From positions 1 to 64,000 of the forward strand of contig CBDCUQ010000001.1 in assembly GCA_965222835.1 (NCBI GenBank): DNA of 64,000 bases. Reading direction: 5' to 3'. This DNA is from CBDCUQ01 sp965222835. GTDB taxonomy: Bacteria > Pseudomonadota > Alphaproteobacteria > Rhizobiales > Hyphomicrobiaceae. Shown here one piece after another: positions 58,424 through 64,000 of the stretch; positions within the stretch are counted from its first letter, which is position 1, and each line of letters begins with the position of its first letter. The position numbers were made by a program, and so were the translations under genes. Under the pieces are notes generated by a model, which saw only the letters and a program-made list of their open reading frames with translations, ran no database searches and was not told the origin of the DNA.

Positions 58424-60967
58424 TCACCAAAGCCCGGGACCCGGCCGTTCCGCAGGACGGCGCGGCTGCCAAGCGTCCGAGGCCGGATCGCCATGCGCCG
58501 GTTCTTCCTCTCCCACATTCGAGAAGCCGACGATGGAGTAGGCGTCGTCCGGCTCCTCGAAGGGTTTGAAGGCCTCCATAATCGCGTCCGGGTCATCGGG
58601 GCTGGCCCGCATACCCGTCTTGATGTTGACGCGTACGAGCTTGATACCAGGCGGCTGCCGGAAGGGAACGGGCGGCTTATCGGCGAGCGCCGTCTTGACG
58701 AATTCCCCAAAGATCGGCGCGGCGACAGCACCACCTGTGTTGCCTTTGCCCATCGGTTTCGGCGTATCGAAGCCAACAAAGACGCCAACAACCAAGTCAG
58801 GCGTAAAGCCGATGAACCAGGCGTCCTTCTCCTCGTTCGTCGTACCGGTCTTGCCGCCGATAGGACGGTTCAATGATTTAAGTTTGCGAGCCGTACCGCG
58901 CTGAACCACGCCTTCCAGGATCGATGTCATCTGATAGGCTGTATGGGGATCGATAATCTGCCTACGATCATCGGCGATCTCTGGTTCCGGCTGTCCGGCC
59001 CAGCTCTCCGCGTTGCAGTCGGGACAGGCGCGCGAATCATGACGCCAAACCGGCTTTCCCCACCGGTCTTGGATCCGGTCAATGAGTGTGGGTCGCACCT
59101 TCTTGCCGCCGTTCACAATCATGCTGTAAGCGGTCGCCATGCGCAAAAGCGTCGTCTCACCGGCCCCGAGCGACATCGAGAGCACAGGAAGAAGATCCCT
59201 GTACACGCCGAAGCGCCGAGCATATTCGATAATCAGCGGCATACCCACGTCTTGTGCCAGCCGCACCGTCATCTGGTTGCGCGACTTCTCCACGCCGACG
59301 CGCAACGTCGTCGGACCGTACGACTTATCGGCCTCGTAATTCTCAGGACGCCAAATATCCTGCCCGGGGCCCTGATCGATCTCGATCGGCGCATCGAGAA
59401 TGATCGACGTCGGCTTGTATCCATTGTCGATCGCCGCGGCATAAACGATTGGTTTGAACGAAGACCCAGGCTGGCGTTTGGCTTGGATAGCCCGGTCGAA
59501 CTGGCTCATGCTGAAGGAAAAGCCCCCGGCCACAGCTAAGACGCGACCCGTATGCGGGTCCATAGCTAAGAGCCCGCCAGCGACTTCCGGTATTTGCATC
59601 AACGACCATACACCGGCTGTATCATCCGGATCCTTCGGAGCCACGTAGACCACGTCGCCGATCGAGAGCACGTCCCGAACCGACTTGGACTTCTTACCCT
59701 TGGGCTTGGCCCATTTGACCTCGTCGTAGGTCAGATGCACACCTTCGCTCCCTTCCGGGAACTTTCCATCGCCAAGCTTTTTCTGCTTCAAACCGACGAC
59801 CGCCTTACCCCCGTCGAAGCTCAAGACAACACCGAGACGCCACGGAGCGATATCGCCAGGGGTCTCCAAGGCGTAGAGAGCCTCGCGCCAATCTCCCGCA
59901 GAGACGTCCAACTTGGTGACCGCACCGCGCCAGCCCTTCTTCCGATCATAAGCGACGAGACCGTTGACCAGCGCCCTGCGTGCCAACCTCTGCAGCCTGG
60001 GGTCAACAGTTGTGCGAACGGAAAGGCCGCCGGCGTAAAGCTCCCCCTCGCCATACTTCGACAAGATGGAGCGACGAACCTCCTCGGCGAAGTATTCCGC
60101 AGCGAAAAAGCGCGTCGGGTCCCTCCGGGTTACGACTGTCAGTGGCTTCTTCTTCGCAGCTTCGGCCTCTTCGTGCGTGATATACCCGTTCTGGGCCATC
60201 TGGCCGATAACCCAGTTTCGCCGTTCGATCGCTCTCTCTTTGTGTCTGAAGGGGTGGTAGTTGTTGGGCGCCTTGGGCAAAGCCGCGAGATAGGCGGCCT
60301 CCTCGATGGTGAGATCCTTGAGCTCCTTGTTGAAATACGTGAGCCCGGCCGCTGCGATACCATAACTGCCAAGACCAAGAAAAATCTCATTGAGATAAAG
60401 CTCGAGAATCTTGTCCTTGGAGTAAGCCCGCTCGATACGGATGGCGAGAATGGCCTCTTTGACCTTGCGTTCGATCGTACGATCGCTTGTCAGGAGAAAG
60501 TTCTTGGCAACCTGCTGGGTAATCGTGGACGCCCCTTGCGCCCGCTTCTTACTTCCTTGAAGCCGCGACTCGATGAGAACATAGGCGGCGCGCGCAATGC
60601 CCCAGTAGTCGAGACCGCCATGCTCATAGAAGCGCTTGTCCTCGGCGGAGAGAAAAGCCGCAATCACACCTTTGGGGACAGCGTTGATGGGAACGAAGAT
60701 TCGCCGCTCCCGCGCGTATTCGGCGATGAGAGACCCGTCGTGCGCATGGACGCGTGTCATGACTGGAGGCTTATATTTGGCAAGCTTGTCGTAGTTTGGC
60801 AGATCGCGCGAGTATTCCAGCACCTTGTAGGCTACGGCGCCCGAACCGACCACAAACAGAAACACAAACGCACCAAAGCTCCACCCCAAAAAGCTCAACA
60901 GCAGACTTTTGCGCCGCTTGCGCTTCTTCTTGGGCTGAGCCGGAGGTGGCAGAATGGGTGCTCGCAT
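58424..60967 (-). CDS. mrcA: Penicillin-binding protein 1A (bifunctional)
   Basis: An 847-residue class A PBP that polymerises and cross-links peptidoglycan. A basic cytosolic head (KKKRKRRKS) and one membrane helix lead to the GT51 transglycosylase domain with catalytic Glu in LSAEDKRFYEHGGLD and TQQVAKNFLL. The transpeptidase domain shows S-x-x-K in PGSSFKP, S-x-N in EKSRNQM and K-T-G in GGKTGTTNE. An OB-like insert lies between. The C-terminal 60 residues are Pro/Glu-rich. The ATG at 60967 has AAAGG upstream. The amidase gene precedes it and prfB follows, a conserved order. Confidence 0.95.
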   Translation of the reverse strand: MRAPILPPPAQPKKKRKRRKSLLLSFLGWSFGAFVFLFVVGSGAVAYKVLEYSRDLPNYDKLAKYKPPVMTRVHAHDGSLIAEYARERRIFVPINAVPKGVIAAFLSAEDKRFYEHGGLDYWGIARAAYVLIESRLQGSKKRAQGASTITQQVAKNFLLTSDRTIERKVKEAILAIRIERAYSKDKILELYLNEIFLGLGSYGIAAAGLTYFNKELKDLTIEEAAYLAALPKAPNNYHPFRHKERAIERRNWVIGQMAQNGYITHEEAEAAKKKPLTVVTRRDPTRFFAAEYFAEEVRRSILSKYGEGELYAGGLSVRTTVDPRLQRLARRALVNGLVAYDRKKGWRGAVTKLDVSAGDWREALYALETPGDIAPWRLGVVLSFDGGKAVVGLKQKKLGDGKFPEGSEGVHLTYDEVKWAKPKGKKSKSVRDVLSIGDVVYVAPKDPDDTAGVWSLMQIPEVAGGLLAMDPHTGRVLAVAGGFSFSMSQFDRAIQAKRQPGSSFKPIVYAAAIDNGYKPTSIILDAPIEIDQGPGQDIWRPENYEADKSYGPTTLRVGVEKSRNQMTVRLAQDVGMPLIIEYARRFGVYRDLLPVLSMSLGAGETTLLRMATAYSMIVNGGKKVRPTLIDRIQDRWGKPVWRHDSRACPDCNAESWAGQPEPEIADDRRQIIDPHTAYQMTSILEGVVQRGTARKLKSLNRPIGGKTGTTNEEKDAWFIGFTPDLVVGVFVGFDTPKPMGKGNTGGAVAAPIFGEFVKTALADKPPVPFRQPPGIKLVRVNIKTGMRASPDDPDAIMEAFKPFEEPDDAYSIVGFSNVGEEEPAHGDPASDAWQPRRPAERPGPGLW

Positions 60968-61212
60968 CGGCCTTTCTCTGAGAGAATTTTCTAGAGCGAC
61001 GGGTCTAGCGCCTATACTGCACCGCAGCAATCCGATTCAATGGGGCACAGAATATCATTGATTGTGGCATCTCGTCGTCCAAGGAACCAGCGTTCCTACG
61101 GCAATAGAGCCTTTCCATGGCAAAAGATCCAACGTAGGGCGCCGATTAAGAATTCCCCTGTTTCATAATCGATGAACCGTTTTGGAACGATTAACCACCA
61201 AAGTCTGCGGCG

Positions 61213-62550
61213 TCATGGCACCCGAGCCGACCGTTTCGCAAAATACGCGCGCACTGCCCTCGCGATAGCCGCCGCCGCTTTGGTTTGCCATGGCTTGGAC
61301 TGGAGCAGCTCTTGATCTTCCGGGTGGCTCAAATACCCCAATTCGACAAGCACCGAGGGAGCATGGGTTTGGCGCAAGACTTTGAAGGCGGCAGAGCGCT
61401 GCGGAGAACGCGAAAGCCTGATGGATTTGCCAAGCCGCCCTTTCAGAACGTTCGAGAAGTCCGTCGAGAAATTAGCAGTCTCCCGCTTCATGAGGTCGAT
61501 CAGAATACCCTTCACCTCGTCTTCTTCACTCTCGTCGCCAATATCGATCCCAGCCAAAAGATCGGACGCGTTTTCTTTCTCCGCCATAAGCCGCGCCGCC
61601 TCATCAGAGGCCCGATCCGACAACGTGTAGATCGTGGCCCCCCGAATGCTTTGCGTAAATTGCTGATCGGCCAGCGAGTCGGCATGCAAGGATATAAACA
61701 GATCCGCGCCAGCGTCCTGTGAAATCTCCACCCGCCGTTCCAATGAAACAAAGACGTCGCTGGAGCGCGTCATACGCACTGCATAGCGCCCAGTACCCGC
61801 AAGCTGGCGCCCCAATTCCTTGGCAACCGCCAGGACCACCGTCTTTTCTGCCACTCCGGACGGAGATACCGTGCCGCCATCGATACCGCCATGGCCAGGA
61901 TCAATGACGATGACAGGCTTCGCATTGTTTTTTGGGGGGCGCGGAATTGCATGCTCCGATTTGCGCCGCCGCGAGGGGGCCGGACGCGATGCCCCGGTTC
62001 CGGCGCCAAACGCCTCCCGCGAAACACCGACAAGTTCAACGTCGAGGAAGACGCCATCCGCATCCTTTACCCCGGCCATGGCCGCGCGCTCAATTTGAAC
62101 CGGCCCCGTCGTATCAAGCACAATGCGCGCCTTGCCTTCCGCAAAGAGCCCGTATCGGAAGGCCTTGACCAGCCCCAAGCCCTTTGAGCCAGTACCCGTC
62201 TCCAGACGGAAGCTCACATTTGGGAGATCGACGATTACCCGATAGGGGTTGGCAAGGGTGTAGATTTCCGCAGTGACCCCCTTTGAGAGGTGCGTACGAA
62301 AGCGGGTCTTGTTTCGGTCGCCGTCGAGACGCGCGGAGGTGGCTTCGGCGGCCACCTCAAGTGACGGCGCTTTCATCGCGCCCTGGCTGGCAGCGGGCAC
62401 CACCTGAACAGCAGTCCCTGCCGTACCAGCACGCCAATGTGTAGATACACCGCCTGGGCCCATGTTTTCGGGCGGCGGCTCCAAGAAGCCGAAGACCGCC
62501 ACAGCGCCTCCTGCCAGAGCAAGCAAAACCAAGCGCCAAGCTGGGCTCAT
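61213..62550 (-). CDS. N-acetylmuramoyl-L-alanine amidase (AmiC type)
   Basis: A 445-residue periplasmic amidase that cuts the stem peptide from MurNAc, often during daughter-cell separation. An N-terminal signal/anchor (LVLLALAGGAVAVFGFL) precedes an AMIN domain (RFRTHLSKGVTAEIYTLANPYRVIVDLP..). The zinc amidase_3 domain has ligands in VIDPGHGGIDGG (His), AEKTVVL (Glu) and SLHADS (His), and a catalytic Glu in VLVELGYLSHPED. The segment MAEKENASDLLAGIDIGDESEEDEVKGIL is the regulatory helix region normally gated by EnvC-like activators. The ATG at 62550 follows AAGAGGGA. Divergent from rne. Confidence 0.93.
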   Translation of the reverse strand: MSPAWRLVLLALAGGAVAVFGFLEPPPENMGPGGVSTHWRAGTAGTAVQVVPAASQGAMKAPSLEVAAEATSARLDGDRNKTRFRTHLSKGVTAEIYTLANPYRVIVDLPNVSFRLETGTGSKGLGLVKAFRYGLFAEGKARIVLDTTGPVQIERAAMAGVKDADGVFLDVELVGVSREAFGAGTGASRPAPSRRRKSEHAIPRPPKNNAKPVIVIDPGHGGIDGGTVSPSGVAEKTVVLAVAKELGRQLAGTGRYAVRMTRSSDVFVSLERRVEISQDAGADLFISLHADSLADQQFTQSIRGATIYTLSDRASDEAARLMAEKENASDLLAGIDIGDESEEDEVKGILIDLMKRETANFSTDFSNVLKGRLGKSIRLSRSPQRSAAFKVLRQTHAPSVLVELGYLSHPEDQELLQSKPWQTKAAAAIARAVRAYFAKRSARVP

Positions 62551-63373
62551 TCCCTCTTCCCCCTCCCAGAGACTTGCAGCCATCTCGAGCAAAACGACTG
62601 CTATTTCTGCATGTTAACACAAAATTGTCCATGACCGGCGATGCTGAAAACACGCGACCACAGGATCGAAGATGGTCGGCGCCACTGTAAGTGCTTGCCT
62701 ACCTGGCGCCGAAACCGTACACATCTGAGGTCGCGTCCCGATGAGCCTGCCTTCTGAAGGCGAGAGCGCTCGGCTATTGGACGGGGTTCAGGCCGGAACT
62801 GGCCGAACCTCCAGCCGAAAGAGCCCGCCCGCCGTATGGGCAGTTTTTGCCGGGATCATGACTGGGTGGTCGCGTCTCGCGCCTTATTTTGCTGCAAACT
62901 TGGTTCCTATTGAACCTTGGAGCGTTTAGGGGCCGAAGAGAACCGTCCAGAGTTTCCAAGCGGGGAAGCCGTTCCGTTTCCGGCGACCGGGCTGAGATGA
63001 AGGACCGCCATAGGATTATGGCGCTCACCCCCGTCAACTGGGGGATTATCCGGTCAGCGGCCGGCTCGGAGAAAGAGCCCCAAAGTTTCATTGTGCAAAG
63101 CCTGGTTATTCGGTCAGGCAAGCACACAACCCAAATGAACCGTATGCAGATCGAACGCGCAGTCTCGCCAAACCCCACCGGGCTCTTCGGAGCGCCGGCG
63201 GCATGGCGCTCGGATGACCCGGCGTCATCGGGAGGGCGCGCCCGAAATCACACCGTAAATCGTCAATCGAAAAATCAGAAAAAGGCGCGCGCCAGCCAAC
63301 GGCCGACTGTCGCCTCCGGCTCAAGAGCCGGTCCAGTCTGGCCGTCCCGCCGGCGCGCGAAGGACAAAAAGAA
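62551..63373. other. Long region upstream of rne (probable leader/promoter region)
   Basis: The 823 bases between the divergent amidase and rne start codons hold no convincing gene; open frames present are Arg/Ser-rich without motifs. Two similar sequences, TATCCGGTCAGCGG (near 63048) and TATTCGGTCAGGCA (near 63107), occur about 60 bases apart. In E. coli a long rne 5' untranslated region binds RNase E and gives feedback control, so a structured leader is plausible here; that is inference. Confidence 0.45.
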
Positions 63374-64000
63374 ATGTCGAACAACAAGATGCTTATCGAT
63401 GCCACCCACCCGGAGGAGACTCGGGTGGTGGTTCTCCGGAATAGCCGCGTAGAGGAATTCGATTACGAAAGCGCTGCTCGAAAACTTCTCAGGGGCAATA
63501 TTTATCTGGCGAAGGTGACGCGCGTGGAGCCCTCGCTTCAGGCCGCGTTCGTAGATTACGGCGGAAACCGCCACGGCTTCCTAGCCTTCAACGAAATTCA
63601 TCCCGACTACTACCAAATCCCGATGGCAGATCGCCAGGCGCTCCTCGAAGAAGAAGCAGCCGCCGAGGCACGCGAAGAGGAAGAGGCCGATGCCCGTGCC
63701 GAACGGCTTGCCCGGCGCCAACGCCGCCGCAAACCCAGGCGGAGCCGGGAGCAAAACCAGGATCAAGCCACGGACGATCTCGCAGACCAGCCAGCCGACG
63801 ATGAAGATGGCGACGACGGTATCGTCGAAATCATCGAGACCGAGGCCGACGACGATGCGCCCGAGGAAATTGGCGCAACCGCTGAGGCCGGCGACACCGA
63901 AGACGGCGAAGAGGACACTCGTGATTCGGAGGATGACGAGGACGAAAGCAATGAACCCGTCATCCTTGCGGAGCGTACAGTCGCAGCAGACGACACCCTA
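63374..64000 (+). CDS. rne: Ribonuclease E, N-terminal part (3' end outside window)
   Basis: The first 209 residues of RNase E, the scaffold endonuclease of the RNA degradosome. The alphaproteobacterial start MLIDATHPEETRVVVLRNSRVEEFDYE is clear, followed by the first part of the S1 domain (GNIYLAKVTRVEPSLQAAFVDYGGNRHGFLAFNEIHPDYYQIP). As in other members of this class, a long acidic insert then interrupts the S1 domain, here at least 110 residues of Glu/Asp/Ala/Arg-rich sequence that run to the window end. The catalytic DNase I-like and zinc-link parts lie beyond. The ATG at 63374 is set by the conserved N-terminus. Confidence 0.93.
   Translation, partial: MSNNKMLIDATHPEETRVVVLRNSRVEEFDYESAARKLLRGNIYLAKVTRVEPSLQAAFVDYGGNRHGFLAFNEIHPDYYQIPMADRQALLEEEAAAEAREEEEADARAERLARRQRRRKPRRSREQNQDQATDDLADQPADDEDGDDGIVEIIETEADDDAPEEIGATAEAGDTEDGEEDTRDSEDDEDESNEPVILAERTVAADDTL

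Noticed and set aside
59594..60994. A 466-codon open frame opposite the PBP1A gene
   Set aside because: It is wholly antisense to a gene with intact catalytic motifs, and its translation has no domain. Long antisense frames are common in GC-rich genomes.
62889..63452. 187-codon frame running into rne
   Set aside because: Overlaps the start of rne in another frame and has Arg/Ser-rich sequence without a fold; treated as non-coding leader.
1..64000. tRNA, rRNA, CRISPR, prophage, insertion sequence or attachment site
   Set aside because: Gaps were scanned for T-arm-like GGTTCGANTCC, regularly spaced repeats, integrase or transposase motifs; none was convincing. A covariance-model search would be decisive for tRNA and small RNA genes.

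Overview
This window is chromosomal DNA from an alphaproteobacterium, most likely of the order Hyphomicrobiales (Rhizobiales), possibly near Hyphomicrobium/Filomicrobium. The evidence is the CcrM adenine methyltransferase, the ChpT phosphotransferase, an EipA (DUF1134) envelope protein, a twinned PspA/YiaAB pair, and the gene orders rpoZ-rel-pdxJ-acpS-lepB-rnc-era and rne / amidase-PBP1A-prfB. Base composition and codon use look even throughout. I see no phage, insertion sequence, CRISPR array, rRNA or tRNA. The genus is inference.

Layout. 0-8 kb: the end of a patatin-like lipase; a pspA-yiaAB stress pair facing a TetR regulator with an operator-like palindrome between them; an orphan sigma-54 response regulator; a hydroxypyruvate-isomerase-type sugar enzyme; a Wzx-like flippase; and a small secreted protein. 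8-15 kb (minus strand): a conserved core cluster for stringent response, vitamin B6, acyl carrier protein, signal peptidase, RNase III and Era. 15-20 kb: a NYN-domain protein, a family 5 uracil-DNA glycosylase, a DUF3775 protein, then dapA-smpB and two tandem PrxQ-like proteins, one of which has lost both catalytic cysteines. 20-28 kb: soluble lytic transglycosylase, two alpha/beta hydrolase or PPC-domain proteins, Kup potassium transporter and RlmJ. 28-31 kb: a cold-shock protein and a run of four small secreted proteins of unknown function. 31-41 kb: a FetAB-like ABC transporter, a CheY-like regulator, ChpT, CysQ, EipA, a coiled-coil membrane protein, CcrM and a TPR protein. 41-45 kb: a decayed tandem duplication of a pilus-assembly-like tadG gene and a PilZ gene. 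45-64 kb: RNase HII, UvrD/PcrA, a giant AsmA protein, YbgC, a Tat-exported phosphoesterase, RuvB, a third PilZ protein, a ModE-like regulator, release factor 2 with its programmed frameshift, PBP1A, an amidase and the start of RNase E.

Themes. Several genes connect to the alphaproteobacterial cell-cycle circuit (ChpT relays phosphate to CtrA; CcrM is a CtrA target) and to the envelope (EipA, PBP1A, AmiC-type amidase, Slt, AsmA, YbgC, signal peptidase). The ccrM upstream region carries two near-consensus CtrA boxes and a GANTC site.

The most unusual structures are these: the [133-bp leader - tadG - pilZ] duplication, in which one tadG copy survives only as a short scar; the catalytically dead peroxiredoxin paralogue translationally coupled to its intact partner; a 52-bp hairpin repeat present in two near-identical copies 23 kb apart; and the 823-bp region in front of rne. 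No clearly new defence or mobile system was found.
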